Source of the DNA: Microcoleus sp036704825
GTDB taxonomy: Bacteria; Cyanobacteriota; Cyanobacteriia; Cyanobacteriales; Microcoleaceae
Assembly: GCA_036704825.1 (NCBI GenBank)
Contig: JAUBSN010000027.1
Coordinates: 1 to 64,000, forward strand
Length of the DNA: 64,000 nucleotides
Reading direction: 5' to 3'
Both the position numbers and the translations under genes were made by a program. Below, one piece after another: positions 27,064-36,910 of the stretch; the first letter of the stretch is position 1, and each line of letters opens with the position of its first letter. Below the pieces are notes generated by a model. It did no database searches, was not told the origin of the DNA, and saw only the letters and a program-made list of their open reading frames with translations.

Positions 27064-27774
27064 ATTTACCTCATATAAATCTGAAAAAACAGTTTAACGT
27101 TAGTTTAACGTTTGGATAAAATTCAATCCTCAAGTCCGAGAAAAGCGTTATAAAAATTACAGTTTCGGCAGGTTGAAAGCCGGAGCGCTCCTGCCCTCAA
27201 ATGGCAGCCTCGTTAATACTAGCAAGATTCCCTCAATTTCAAACTTGCCAAAAAAAACGGCTCGGGTTATAGTTGAAATAGGTAACTTTTCAATAAGTTC
27301 AACTTCTCCCCTCCCCCGATCGGGCGAGTTAACAGGAGGAGCCAAAAATCCATGAAAAAGGATTGATCGTAAAACAGAGCAAAAGTAAAAATCAACTACC
27401 CGGTGGGGGTGACAACTTCTTTACTTAGCTGTAGAAACTTTATTCAAACAATAGTAGTTACTTAAGCACCAAGCTCGGTAACGAAAGAGAGCGCGACTCA
27501 TCGACATCCAGCCATAAACTAACATACAAAACTAGCCCGGAAGGGCAAACCAATTTTTATGATTGCCTAATTAGATAAAACCTGAAAGCCTGGGTGATAT
27601 AAACAGGTTTCTGAGTTTTATCGACACCACAAAAAATCTGCATTACATCCGCGTTTATCCGCTTTCCGAAGCGGTTAATCATCAAAAACTCGGATTTTTG
27701 ACAGAAATTCACTGTACTTGTTTGCCAATACAAATTAAGAGGAACAGTCCGAAATTACGGATTGCAAGTTTTCT
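27064..27774. other. Long intergenic region, nothing clear
   Basis: A 711-base gap between divergent genes. Overlapping open frames on both strands (27157-27355) lack start signals. No dispersed repeat, tRNA or strong hairpin was recognised. Confidence 0.6.
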
Positions 27775-28734
27775 ATGAATATCTTAACAACACGCTCCTA
27801 CAAAGGCGAAATAGACTGGTGCGCGATCGCAAATTTGATCGATGCCTGCGAAGCAGTAGATAGACTCGGAGAAGAAGTTTCAGCAACTGAACTCAAGCTA
27901 ATACTTGATGCGCCCAAACTCGACAAAGCCCGCGACGTGCAGTTGTGGGAAGATGGTAATTACAAACTCATCGGTTTAGCACTCCTAGATATGCCCGATT
28001 CCCCGGCTGAAATCGACGCTTGTCTCTGGTTTTACGTGCATCCAAACCTGCGCGGCTTAGGTTTGGAGAAAGATATCATTAAATGGGCAGAAAAACGGCT
28101 GCGCGAAGTAGGAAAAGAACGCAATCTGCCCGCGAAATTGCGTACCTACAGCCGCGAGGATAAAACCGATGAGATGCGGCTGTTAGAGAAACAGGGCTTT
28201 GAGGTCGATCGCTATTTTTGGACAATGGCCCGATCCCTCGCCGAACCCATTCCCACACCGGAATTCCCCGCAGATTTTGCACTGACGCACGTATCGGGAG
28301 AACAAGACATTCAACCCTGGGTAGAAATGTTCAACCAGTCATTTATCGACCACTGGAACCACCACGATTTAACTGTGGAAACCGTGCGCTACTGGATGCA
28401 AGATCCGAATTATCAGCCGGAATTAGACTTGATTGCTGTTTCGGGCGAACGCAAATTTGCTGCTTTCTGCGACTGTCAAATCAAACCCCAAAAAAACGCC
28501 CGCAACGACACAAAAGACGGCTGGATTGAATTGTTGGGTACGCGGCGCGACTTTCGGAAAATGGGTTTAGGAAAAGCGATGCTATTAGCTGGTTTGCATA
28601 AGTTGAAAGCAGCGGGTGCAAACACAGCTAAACTCAGCGTTGATGCTGACAGTTTGACGGGGGCGACAAAGCTTTACAAATCTGTCGGTTTCCGCCCGAT
28701 GGAAACTTGGATCGAGTGGGCTAAGACAGTTTAG
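27775..28734 (+). CDS. Double-GNAT N-acetyltransferase
   Basis: A 319-residue protein with two GNAT folds. The first (about 1-150) has FYVHPNLRGLGLEKDIIKWAEKRL as its acetyl-CoA loop region. The second (about 165-319) has LGTRRDFRKMGLGKAMLLAGL, with the R-x-x-G-x-G/A core, and VDADSLTGATKLYKSVGFRP. The second loop is closer to consensus and probably holds the active site. The substrate cannot be told. It is a single gene followed by a hairpin at 28757. Confidence 0.87.
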   Translation: MNILTTRSYKGEIDWCAIANLIDACEAVDRLGEEVSATELKLILDAPKLDKARDVQLWEDGNYKLIGLALLDMPDSPAEIDACLWFYVHPNLRGLGLEKDIIKWAEKRLREVGKERNLPAKLRTYSREDKTDEMRLLEKQGFEVDRYFWTMARSLAEPIPTPEFPADFALTHVSGEQDIQPWVEMFNQSFIDHWNHHDLTVETVRYWMQDPNYQPELDLIAVSGERKFAAFCDCQIKPQKNARNDTKDGWIELLGTRRDFRKMGLGKAMLLAGLHKLKAAGANTAKLSVDADSLTGATKLYKSVGFRPMETWIEWAKTV

Positions 28735-28756
28735 AAAAGGTTGGCCGTAAAGCCGA

Positions 28757-28787
28757 GAATCCCGACAGCTTAAAGAAGTCGGGGTTC
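28757..28787 (+). terminator. Hairpin after the GNAT gene
   Basis: GAATCCCGAC pairs with GTCGGGGTTC over 10 positions (one G-T) around an 11-base loop, 22 bp after the stop codon. No T-run follows, so termination is only probable. Confidence 0.55.
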
Positions 28788-28812
28788 TAACATGGGTTGT
28801 GCAAGTGTTTTT

Positions 28813-28981
28813 GATGCTGTAGGGGCGGGTTTTACCAACAATATTTGGCTAAAACCCATAATCTCGTAAACCCGCCCCCAGCCAACGGTGAATCACAATC
28901 TACCTATTTCTAGATACAAAGGGCGGGTTTCATCAAAAATATTTGAAGCTAGCCAAGGGATAAAGAAACCCGCCTCGCCTT
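28813..28981. repeat. AACCCGCCC hairpin repeats
   Basis: Two neighbouring hairpins: GGGGCGGGTTTTACC pairing with AAACCCGCCCC (28815-28880), and GGGCGGGTTTCATC pairing with AAGAAACCCGCC (28922-28979). They belong to the family seen at 13131 and 43852. Confidence 0.85.
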
Positions 28982-28992
28982 TTCTTTTTTTC

Positions 28993-29270
28993 CTAAATCA
29001 ACCGGAAATTAGCAGATGTAATCGCACGTACACTCACTCCAATCATCACACCTAAGTCATCTCCTGTCAAGACATTTTTGATGATATTTCCCTGAGTATT
29101 TTGAGTGATTGCTAACTGACCAAAGCTTAAACCTCCGCTTAATCCAATCAAATCTTGACCAGGCTAAAATCAGCGATGATATCAAATTATTGACCAGCTT
29201 TTAAGGCAAAGATATCATTCTCACCAAGCTGTTATCAAAGCATTACCCGTATTTGTGATTTTGCGGTTCC
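28993..29270 (-). pseudogene. Decayed C-terminus of an RTX/hemolysin-type calcium-binding protein
   Basis: Read on the minus strand, three frame-shifted blocks match the conserved tail of cyanobacterial RTX-like proteins. They are ITNTGNALIT, then GENDIFALKAGQ-stop-FDIIADF, then GQDLIGLSGGLSFGQLAITQ continuing to SANFRLI and a stop at 28993. There is an in-frame stop in the second block and a frameshift at each junction. No upstream part of the gene survives. Family identity is from the GENDIF and DLIGLSGGLSF signatures. Confidence 0.7.
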
Positions 29271-29590
29271 ATTTGATTATTAATTCTCTTTCATTTAAGA
29301 GGCGATGCAATAAATACTCTAGCTATTCAAGTGATTCAAAAACTAGATTAGCAATATATAGCCTTTCTCAAGCTTGGTGAGGTAAGCTGTGTTGCATCTA
29401 GATTGCCTATGGTATTAGAGAGGGAGAGGGGGAGTAGGTCCGATGGGGATCGGATTTGACGATTTTCGCTCCCAAAAAGAAATATACAATTTAAATGCAC
29501 AACAGCTTATGATTGACAGATTATATAACCACTTAAACGTATAGGGCCCTTTCGGCCCAACTACGTCCGCGAATCTTTCGCTGGAACGGC

Positions 29591-29721
29591 TATAGCAATC
29601 CTGGCATCATTTGTGTAATTCTTGTAGGGGCTCTTCCCCGCGTGGTTGCCCCATGAGGTCGGGGTAGACACTCTTAGCACTACCCCTACATCTTTTTACG
29701 ACTCCTGCAAGGATTGCTATA
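29591..29721. mobile_element. MITE-like repeat, copy B (intact ends)
   Basis: A 131-bp element with terminal inverted repeats TATAGCAATCC and GGATTGCTATA. Subterminal parts match the other copies (GGCATCATTTGT on the left, TTTTTACGACTCCTGCA on the right), while the centre is replaced by TGTAGGGGCTCTTCCCC-type sequence. It has no coding capacity. Confidence 0.85.
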
Positions 29722-29999
29722 CATTCTTTTGTCGAAATCGCCGCCGCCGTTACGGTCTCCGTTGTAATTTGTTGTCAGCACGTCCTAGAATGACGGGGAT
29801 TTAGGCCCCATTTTTTGGTAAATTCTTCAGAATCCTGCCTCTGCCATACGGGGGAGTGTCAATCGATTGCGCGATTTTAGATTAAAGAATTGAAGAATTG
29901 ACTTGCGCGAGATAAATTCGGGGGGGCAAGTTTCATCGGATACAGGTTTTTTATTTCTGGACGGATGAATCCGGGGGCTTGTATCCTGGATGATGAAGG
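29722..29999. other. Intergenic remainder before the receiver gene
   Basis: Contains a CGTCCTAGAATGACG stem with GGGGATTTAGGCCCC (about 29786-29811), somewhat like the ends of IS605-type elements, but no transposase or TnpB sequence. Otherwise nothing. Confidence 0.4.
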
Positions 30000-30434
30000 T
30001 CAATCATCCCATCCCAAAATCTCTGCCAATTTTCCCGGCAGGGTGGTGGGTTCAAATGGTTTGCGAATTACCCCAGCAACACCCATTTGGGCAAATTCAG
30101 CCATATCGGTTGACAATACTCTTGCTGTCAGCAGAATCACTGGAATCGATCGAGTTATCGGATCGGATCGGAGACGAGCGTACACAGCAAACCCATCCAT
30201 TCCGGGCATTGATAAATCCAGCAAAATAGCGTTAGGTCTTTCTGTTTGTAGGATTTGTAAACATTCTTGTCCTGATGCTGCCACCAGGGTGTTCCATCCC
30301 GCGAGGTCTTCCAGGCACAACTGTACCAGTTCGCGGAGGTGTTCTTGGTCATCAACGATGAGAATTTGTTTCCCTATCATCTGGTTTTCGGGCAGGAGAT
30401 TGCCATCATAATTAGCTACTTGCAAAGCGTTCAT
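30000..30434 (-). CDS. Single-domain response regulator (CheY-like)
   Basis: A stand-alone receiver domain. It has the acidic pair in ILIVDDQEH, the phosphorylation Asp in NAILLDLSMPGMDGF, the Thr in VILLTARV, and the Lys in VIRKPFEPTTL. Its paralogue (31059-31439) starts at the residue matching internal Met19, so the true start may be the ATG at 30380. The two are near duplicates sharing SDPITRSIPVILLTA. It is the last gene of a minus-strand signalling cluster that contains a large sensor kinase, its likely phosphodonor. There is no output domain. Confidence 0.9.
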   Translation of the reverse strand: MNALQVANYDGNLLPENQMIGKQILIVDDQEHLRELVQLCLEDLAGWNTLVAASGQECLQILQTERPNAILLDLSMPGMDGFAVYARLRSDPITRSIPVILLTARVLSTDMAEFAQMGVAGVIRKPFEPTTLPGKLAEILGWDD

Positions 30435-30678
30435 TTTATTTGGGTTGATTGCAGATTAATTTTTCGGTTGCCTATTGGGTCTCAAATACACATCTTTAAG
30501 CAATCGGTCAAAGATGTGTATTTAAGAGTTGAATCCGAACTTGGGATAGCGGAACTCTCAACTCTTTAGCACGCTGAATTGTTAAACAATCCGAGTGTAT
30601 TTCCGTTCCATAGGTTTCAGGATGTACGCGCTGGGGCAACGGGATGAGACTTTGAAATCCACTAGGAAGGAAATAACC

Positions 30679-30942
30679 TTATACTCCCGCAGCTTCGGTA
30701 GGTTGACCTTGGATTAAAACAGTTTCTGGAGTGATTTGGAGATTCAATTTGACAAGATGAATGTCAGAAATGCGACCTTTAATGATAAGTGTCACATCCT
30801 TTTCTTGAATTTTAATGGTTGCGATCGGTGTTTCCTCTGTATGAGCAATCCAAAGTGTGGATTGCGGACAACGAGCGGGCAAACCGGAAAATGAACCTGC
30901 GAAATCCTGATTTACATGATTCAAAGCCTGAAAACCATTCAT
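30679..30942 (-). CDS. Short Hsp20-like (alpha-crystallin half-domain) protein
   Basis: An 87-residue protein. The central part, ATIKIQEKDVTLIIKGRISD followed by LVKLNLQITPETVLIQGQPTE, follows the pattern of the first strands of the Hsp20 alpha-crystallin domain (compare the LQVTxExVxIxGER motif), but the protein stops before the second half and the I-x-I tail. The N-terminal 35 residues are not recognised. It is either a truncated small heat-shock protein or a minimal adaptor. It lies between two receiver genes on the same strand. Confidence 0.6.
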   Translation of the reverse strand: MNGFQALNHVNQDFAGSFSGLPARCPQSTLWIAHTEETPIATIKIQEKDVTLIIKGRISDIHLVKLNLQITPETVLIQGQPTEAAGV

Positions 30943-31058
30943 TGAGTCTCTTCCTAATGCAAAGAACTTTTAGCTGCATAACAGGAGACTAAATAGCAAC
31001 GGTAAGGAATTGGTAAAGATGCCGTTATTTTTACAAAAGTTCACAAAAATGGTGAAAG

Positions 31059-31439
31059 TTATTCAACCCATCCCAAAATCTCTGCTACTTCTTCCGTCAG
31101 GGTGATGGGTTGGATCGGTTTGGCAATTACCCCAGCTACCGCCATCTGGGCAAATTTAGCCCGATCGCTGGGCAAAACTTTCGCTGTCAGCAGAATCACT
31201 GGAATCGATCGGGTAATCGGATCGGATTGGAGGATCTCGTACACGGCAAACCCATCCATCCCCGGCATCGATACATCCAGCAAAATAGCGTTGGGCTGTT
31301 GTATTTGCAGCATTTGTAAACATTCCTCTCCCGATCCTGCCCCCACTGTTTTCCATCCGCCTAAATCTTCTAAGCAAGCCTGCACAAGTTCCCGAAGGTG
31401 TTCTTCATCGTCAACAACTAGAATTTGTCTGTCTGTCAT
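31059..31439 (-). CDS. Single-domain response regulator (CheY-like)
   Basis: A 126-residue receiver domain: ILVVDDEEH, NAILLDVSMPGMDGF with the phospho-Asp, VILLTAKV and VIAKPIQPITL with the Lys. It lies 57 bp after the sensor kinase gene and is probably cotranscribed. Both DNA position and sequence suggest a tandem duplication with the receiver at 30000-30434. There is no DNA-binding or enzymatic domain. Confidence 0.93.
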   Translation of the reverse strand: MTDRQILVVDDEEHLRELVQACLEDLGGWKTVGAGSGEECLQMLQIQQPNAILLDVSMPGMDGFAVYEILQSDPITRSIPVILLTAKVLPSDRAKFAQMAVAGVIAKPIQPITLTEEVAEILGWVE

Positions 31440-31496
31440 GGGATTTTGGATTGAAGATTTTGCATTTTGGATTGATGGTGTAGATTAATCTAAGCG

Positions 31497-34400
31497 TTAT
31501 TCAATGATGCGTAACGGTAGGGTGAAGCAAAATGTGCTGCCTTCACCTAAGATACTTTCCGCCCAGATTTTGCCGCCATGTCGCTCAACAATACTGCGAC
31601 AGATTGCTAAACCTAAACCGGTGCCTCCTTTTTCGCGGGAGTCGGAGGCATCAACTTGCTGAAATCGCCCAAAAATCAGTTCTAGTTTATCTGCTGGAAT
31701 GCCTCGCCCGCGATCGCTAACTTGGAACAGCACAAAGTCTGTCTGGTTTTCGGCACTCAGATGAATTGTGGAATCGGCAGGTGAGAATTTAATCGCATTA
31801 CTGAGCAAATTTGTTAAAGTTTGGACGATCGCATCTCCTGTTGCCCAGACTTCTGCATCTGTGGGGATAACGATTAATGATATCTGCTGTTGAGCAGCCA
31901 GCGCCTGAAAGCTATCTACTGCTTGCTGCATCAAATCGGCAGCTTTGCAAACGGTTTTCTCGACCATTGCCCGCCCGGAGTCGAGGCGCTCCAAATCTAA
32001 AATATCATTAACCAGGTTCACTAATCGATTAGTATCGAGGTGGGCAATTTCAATCATGCGTCTCAATTTTTCGGGCTTTCGATCGTAAACCCCACTTTTT
32101 ATTAGTCCCAATGACATTTGAATTCCTGCCAAAGGAGTGCGAAGTTCATGGCTGACTATACCAATGAACTCATTTTTAATGTGTTCTAGCTTTTGTCGTT
32201 CGGTAATATCTTCCCCAATGCTGATAGTTCCAATGATGTTTCCCTCTGCATCTTGCAGCATGGTATTGTTCCAGGCAATAAATCGTTCCTCACCCGATTT
32301 GGTCAAGATAGGATTTTGATAATAGGGATGATAGTTATGGGCTAAAACTTCAGAAAAAACCACTTGAATCGATTGTTGATTAGAAGGGGGTAAGAAGTTT
32401 TCAAACCAATTTTTTTCTAAAACTTCTGGGTGAGTATATCCTGTAATTTTTAAGAAAAAAGGATTAACATAATTAACATTTGCCCATCGATCGAGTCCGA
32501 CAACAATCAACTGCACGTTATCCAAGAGCGATCGCCAGCGTCGTTCGGCTTCTCGGATCGTGGCTTCGGCTTGTTTGCGTTCTTGCAGTTCTAGCTGAAG
32601 TTGTCGGTAGAGTTTGGATTGCTGAATGGCGATCGACAATTGGCTGGCAATCTGTTCGAGTAATTCTATTTCCCAGGATTTCCATTGACGGGGTGCCGTA
32701 TTTTGGTAGATAGCTAACAAACCCCAGAGATTTTCTCTCAAAAAAATCGGGAAAACTGCATAACTTTTTGCTTGAAATTGTTCCACTAGCTCGATATGAC
32801 AGGGTTGAAGCTCAGCGCTGTAAATATTATTAATAACCAAAATTCCATGATTGCGGAATCGACCGCCGTGAGTTTCTTGCAGATAGGTATCTGCACAATT
32901 TTTTTGAAGATCGCTTCCTATCAGTTTTACCCAATCCTCACCAACTGACTCCACGACAAAATCACCACTCCAATCAGGATTAAATCGGTAAATGGCAGTG
33001 CGATCACTTTGTAATATCTGCCTGATTTCAGTAACAGCAGTATTTAGAACGGCATTCAGATCCAAAGATTGGCGAATTCCTTGAGTAATCCTCCAGAGCA
33101 AATTTTCCTTTCTAGATTTCTGCAGCAAGGCTGCTTCCGCCTCTTGTCGAACTTCTTCGAGGTGCTTCGCTATTGTGATATCTTGATGAACGGCCACCAG
33201 AACATCGCCATAGTCGGAATGATTGAATACAGAGCAAGTTGCACTACACCAAAATGGAGTCCCATCTTTCTTGACATTATGAACTTCATAGCTAAATTCA
33301 CCCCTGTGTAAAACGGCAGACCGAATAGCTTGATTTACATCTTCAGCACTTACCGATTCGCTAGGATAGTTCACTATCGAAACGTGCTGACCGTTAAGTT
33401 CACCACAGTCATAGCCAAACATCCGCTCAAATTTAGGATTGGCATAGACAATAACTCCATTATCTGCTCTTACTAAACAAATGCCTTCCGCCATATTGCG
33501 GGTAATGACAGCCTGAAGCTCAAGCATTTGTTCGGCTTGTTTGAGTTTAGTCAGATCGCGCAGACTGACGATAACGCCTACAATCTTTTCGCCTACATCA
33601 CGTAAAGGCGTATAGGTAACGCTCAAAAATTGCCTGACTAAATTGGGAGAGTCAAACCAGTTTTCAGACTGAATTGTTTCGCCAGCCAAACATCTGTCTA
33701 ACCTAGGTTTTATCAAGTGGTCGAATACCTCTGCATCCAGGATATTTCTAACAGAATTTCCGATAACTTCGCTTTCAGATTTGTTGCACCAAGTCAAATA
33801 AGCTTGATTGACTATTTGATAAATATAGTTTCTATTCATCAGTACAATCATATCTGTTGTATGGAATATAATTCGTTCATATTGGCGGAATACTTCTTCA
33901 GTACGTTTGCGATCGGTGATATCAAATACGCTAGAACGACTCATCATGAAGTTACCTGCTTCATCATAAATTGCTGTAGCGTTTAAGTTGATCCAAATGA
34001 GTTGTCCGTTTTTATTCAATATCTGAAGCTCTAAATTTTCTACCCATCCTTGTTTTTTAAATAAGGTAAAGTTTCGATCGTAAATATTTTTACTTTCCCA
34101 TGTCATTAAATCCCTATATTTTATTTTATGCACAATTTCATCGCGGGTATAGCCTAACCACTTCAGTTCTGTATCATTAATCATAATTATTGTTCCTGCT
34201 GCATCTACGGAATGATAGCCACAGGGAGCATTATTATAGAGGTCTTCAACTTGAGTGATATAGTGTTGCAAGCTATGGTTGACTTCAGTGAGTTCTGCTG
34301 TCCGTTCTATGACTCGTTGTTCGAGTTCATTATTGAGTTTTTGTAGGGCAATTTCTGCTTGTTGCCGCTCCCTCAGTTCCGTTTGTACTTGCTCAAATAA

Positions 34401-34931
34401 ATCAGCTTGCTGAAGGGCAATTCCCGCTTGAGTTGCTAGCTGTCGCATGAGTTCAATTTCTGATGGTTGCCATTCGCGAGGTGCTGCACAGTGATGGGCA
34501 ATCAATAATCCCCAAAGTTCTTCTCCCTCAAGGATAGGAACAACCAGGTTAGCTCTCACTTGAAAATTTGCCAGAAATTCCCGGTGACAAGTATCAATTC
34601 CGGCAGTATAAATATCTAATTTAGAGGTGAATAAGCCTTGTTTGAAGGGTTCGACATAGCTTTCAGCAAAGCAAGGATCGTGTATCTGAGTGGATAAGAT
34701 TGCTGTCCATTCTGAACCCACGGACTCTACCACCACCTTTCCGCTCCAGTCTGGAGCAAATTGGAAGATAATTACCCGATCGCACTGCAGAATGTTTCTG
34801 AGGTCAGTGACCGTAGTTTTGAGAATGTCTTCTAGTTTGAGGGATGCGGAGAGAGAAAGGGCTGTTTTAGCCAGGATTTGCTGTGGCTGTTGTTGCCATT
34901 TCCCATAATCTTCATCAGTATGTTCTATCAT
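31497..34931 (-). CDS. Multi-PAS/GAF sensor histidine kinase
   Basis: A 1144-residue cytosolic sensor kinase with no membrane helices. Order: GAF (about 25-170, VIIFQFAPDWSGKVVVESVG), coiled coil, PAS (about 215-345, NNAPCGYHSVDAAGTIIMIND), PAS (345-465), PAS (475-600, VRADNGVIVYANPKFERMFGY), GAF (620-780, TAIYRFNPDWSGDFVVESVG), PAS (795-915), HisKA with His928 in SHELRTPLAG, and HATPase_c with the N box LLSNAIKF, DRGRGIP and GGTGLGLAI. The two GAF domains are alike and resemble phytochrome-associated GAFs, but no bilin-binding Cys is evident. It probably phosphorylates the neighbouring receivers. It lies 75 bp after the complex response regulator gene. Confidence 0.93.
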   Translation of the reverse strand: MIEHTDEDYGKWQQQPQQILAKTALSLSASLKLEDILKTTVTDLRNILQCDRVIIFQFAPDWSGKVVVESVGSEWTAILSTQIHDPCFAESYVEPFKQGLFTSKLDIYTAGIDTCHREFLANFQVRANLVVPILEGEELWGLLIAHHCAAPREWQPSEIELMRQLATQAGIALQQADLFEQVQTELRERQQAEIALQKLNNELEQRVIERTAELTEVNHSLQHYITQVEDLYNNAPCGYHSVDAAGTIIMINDTELKWLGYTRDEIVHKIKYRDLMTWESKNIYDRNFTLFKKQGWVENLELQILNKNGQLIWINLNATAIYDEAGNFMMSRSSVFDITDRKRTEEVFRQYERIIFHTTDMIVLMNRNYIYQIVNQAYLTWCNKSESEVIGNSVRNILDAEVFDHLIKPRLDRCLAGETIQSENWFDSPNLVRQFLSVTYTPLRDVGEKIVGVIVSLRDLTKLKQAEQMLELQAVITRNMAEGICLVRADNGVIVYANPKFERMFGYDCGELNGQHVSIVNYPSESVSAEDVNQAIRSAVLHRGEFSYEVHNVKKDGTPFWCSATCSVFNHSDYGDVLVAVHQDITIAKHLEEVRQEAEAALLQKSRKENLLWRITQGIRQSLDLNAVLNTAVTEIRQILQSDRTAIYRFNPDWSGDFVVESVGEDWVKLIGSDLQKNCADTYLQETHGGRFRNHGILVINNIYSAELQPCHIELVEQFQAKSYAVFPIFLRENLWGLLAIYQNTAPRQWKSWEIELLEQIASQLSIAIQQSKLYRQLQLELQERKQAEATIREAERRWRSLLDNVQLIVVGLDRWANVNYVNPFFLKITGYTHPEVLEKNWFENFLPPSNQQSIQVVFSEVLAHNYHPYYQNPILTKSGEERFIAWNNTMLQDAEGNIIGTISIGEDITERQKLEHIKNEFIGIVSHELRTPLAGIQMSLGLIKSGVYDRKPEKLRRMIEIAHLDTNRLVNLVNDILDLERLDSGRAMVEKTVCKAADLMQQAVDSFQALAAQQQISLIVIPTDAEVWATGDAIVQTLTNLLSNAIKFSPADSTIHLSAENQTDFVLFQVSDRGRGIPADKLELIFGRFQQVDASDSREKGGTGLGLAICRSIVERHGGKIWAESILGEGSTFCFTLPLRIIE

Positions 34932-35005
34932 TAATTTACTTAATTAATTACATTTTTTAGATTGCTCCAGAAACCGGGTTTTTAGCCTTCGTGCGTAAGT
35001 TTTAT

Positions 35006-36910
35006 TTAAGTATTTCCAGGCTTAAGTAAAGGACGAGCGCGCTTGATTCGGCTGAGTACCCGCGTGACTAATTCAGGCCCTAGTACCGGCTTGGTAATAA
35101 AATCATCGGCTCCCGCTGCAAAGGCTTGTTGGAGAGATTCTGGATCGCTATGGGCTGTCACCACTAAAATCGGTAAATTTTCCCATTGGATATCCTGTCG
35201 GACGACTTGACACAATTCTAAGCCGCTGACGATCGGCATTTGTAGATCCAGCACTACTAAATCGGGCTCAGTATTAATTAACACCTCCCAAAATTTCTGC
35301 GGTTCTTTGAGAGTTGTCACCTCAATTCCCCAAGGAGTCAGTAACGCTGATAAGTTAACCAGCATCACAGGGTCATCATCTACGATTAAGACTTTGGCTT
35401 CTGAAGTTTTGGGACTGGGTAGAACACGGGCAATCGCTCGAAAAATTTGCTCGGTGGTTGCAGGTTTGTGGAGAAATTGCTTAGCACCTAAGCGCGATAC
35501 AGCCAAGCGATCGGCAAGACTATCTCGTCCGGTAAAAACGATTATAGGCAGGTCAGGCGATCGCGCGGTCAGTTCTCGCAGTAGCGTCAATCCATCTTCC
35601 TCTATCTCTGCAAAACTTAAATCTAATAACATCACATCGGGCATTGACAAAGCAAGACGCGATCGGGCATTAGTAATATTCGGCGCAATTTTCATCCGCA
35701 ATCCCCAAGCTTCGGATTCTACTTTCAATTGCTCCGTTAATGCAGCATCATCATCAACTACCAAAACCCGATAGTTAAAAATTGAAATAGTAGAAACTGG
35801 TGCAGCCGTTGATGTAATCGGTGTTGTGGCTAATTCCTGCTGTAATCCTGTCACCAATTCCGAGAAGCGGGTAATTTCCTCAGCAGTCAAAGAGCGATCG
35901 TTTATTAGCAAATGCTCAGCCGAGCGTGCCAATTTCGAGCCTTCTGGATAACCAAAAGATCCGAGAGACCCGGCCAATTTATGAGCTTCATGTTTTGCCA
36001 CTTGCTGTAATTCTGTTTCTAAATGTCCTGCAAATAGAGCAGTTTTTGCCCGTTCCAATACAGCAATTTGTTGGTTTAATCCTCCCCGAAACCGCTCTAA
36101 AATTTTGTCGGTCTCAGACTTATCTATCCCGCGATATTGATGTTTTTGGGTGCGTTCAATCCCGGGATTATTTGAACTAGACGACGCAGATTGGGGGTAC
36201 GGTTTCAGTCGATAGCCCATGCCATAAACTGTTTCAATGATTTCTTCAGTTAAGCCACCTGCCTTCAATTTCTTTCTGACATCCTTAATATGAGTGATAA
36301 TGGCGCGATCGGTTGGTGCGTCATCAAATCCCCACAGACGATCCAAAATGGTACTGCGACTAAAGATGCGATCGGGATTTCGCAGCAATAATTCCAGCAG
36401 GTTATATTCTGTCGCTGTCAGTGAAATTATTTGTTTGCAAAATGTCACTCTACCAGAATCCAAATCTAAACAAAGACCTCCCCAAATCAATGTATTAGCC
36501 GCTGAATTCTGAGTAGAACCTCCTGGGGAAAGTGCTTTACTGCGTCGCAATAAAGTTCGGATTCTTGCCAGTAATACTTCCGTAGCAAAAGGCTTGCTGA
36601 TGTAATCATCGGCACCCGCATCAAAAATAGCCACCACCTCCGCATCTGAATCCTTTGCAGTCATTAACAGGATCGGTTTGCAGTAGCCTTGCGATCGCAA
36701 TTGCCGACACAGACTAATTCCATCTAGTTTGGCAACCTGCACGTCTAACAAAATCAGGTCATACTCAATTGCTGCTGCCAAATCTAAACCCACTTGTCCA
36801 TCATTTGCCCGATCGAACCCGTAATGATTTGCTTCCAACACCTTTGCCAGTGTTGCAGTCAGCCATCCATCGTCCTCTACTAGCAGAATTTTTATCGGAG
36901 ACTTACTCAT
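35006..36910 (-). CDS. Five-module response regulator (REC-wHTH-Hpt-REC-REC)
   Basis: About 634 residues from the ATG at 36910; a TTG at 36928 would add six residues. Order: REC with phospho-Asp in LILLDVQVAKLDG, an OmpR-type winged helix (SLTATEYNLLELLLRNPDRI, DVRKKLKAGG, VYGMGYRLKP), an Hpt domain whose His is in KHEAHKLAGSLGSFG, then REC2 (VMLLDLSFAEIEEDG) and REC3 (LVVLDLQMPIVSG). DNA binding, phosphotransfer and three receivers in one chain suggest an internal relay. It is the first gene of the minus-strand signalling cluster, upstream of the sensor kinase. Confidence 0.9.
   Translation of the reverse strand: MSKSPIKILLVEDDGWLTATLAKVLEANHYGFDRANDGQVGLDLAAAIEYDLILLDVQVAKLDGISLCRQLRSQGYCKPILLMTAKDSDAEVVAIFDAGADDYISKPFATEVLLARIRTLLRRSKALSPGGSTQNSAANTLIWGGLCLDLDSGRVTFCKQIISLTATEYNLLELLLRNPDRIFSRSTILDRLWGFDDAPTDRAIITHIKDVRKKLKAGGLTEEIIETVYGMGYRLKPYPQSASSSSNNPGIERTQKHQYRGIDKSETDKILERFRGGLNQQIAVLERAKTALFAGHLETELQQVAKHEAHKLAGSLGSFGYPEGSKLARSAEHLLINDRSLTAEEITRFSELVTGLQQELATTPITSTAAPVSTISIFNYRVLVVDDDAALTEQLKVESEAWGLRMKIAPNITNARSRLALSMPDVMLLDLSFAEIEEDGLTLLRELTARSPDLPIIVFTGRDSLADRLAVSRLGAKQFLHKPATTEQIFRAIARVLPSPKTSEAKVLIVDDDPVMLVNLSALLTPWGIEVTTLKEPQKFWEVLINTEPDLVVLDLQMPIVSGLELCQVVRQDIQWENLPILVVTAHSDPESLQQAFAAGADDFITKPVLGPELVTRVLSRIKRARPLLKPGNT

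Noticed and set aside
27157..27355. Overlapping opposite-strand frames in the 27.1 kb gap
   Set aside because: Both cover the same DNA, neither has a start signal or recognisable sequence.
29786..29811. Stem resembling an IS200/IS605 element end
   Set aside because: No TnpA or TnpB sequence is nearby and the match is short.
29965..30411. 148-codon plus-strand frame over the receiver gene
   Set aside because: It is the antisense of a clear CheY-like gene; the same shadow appears opposite the paralogue at 31102-31488.
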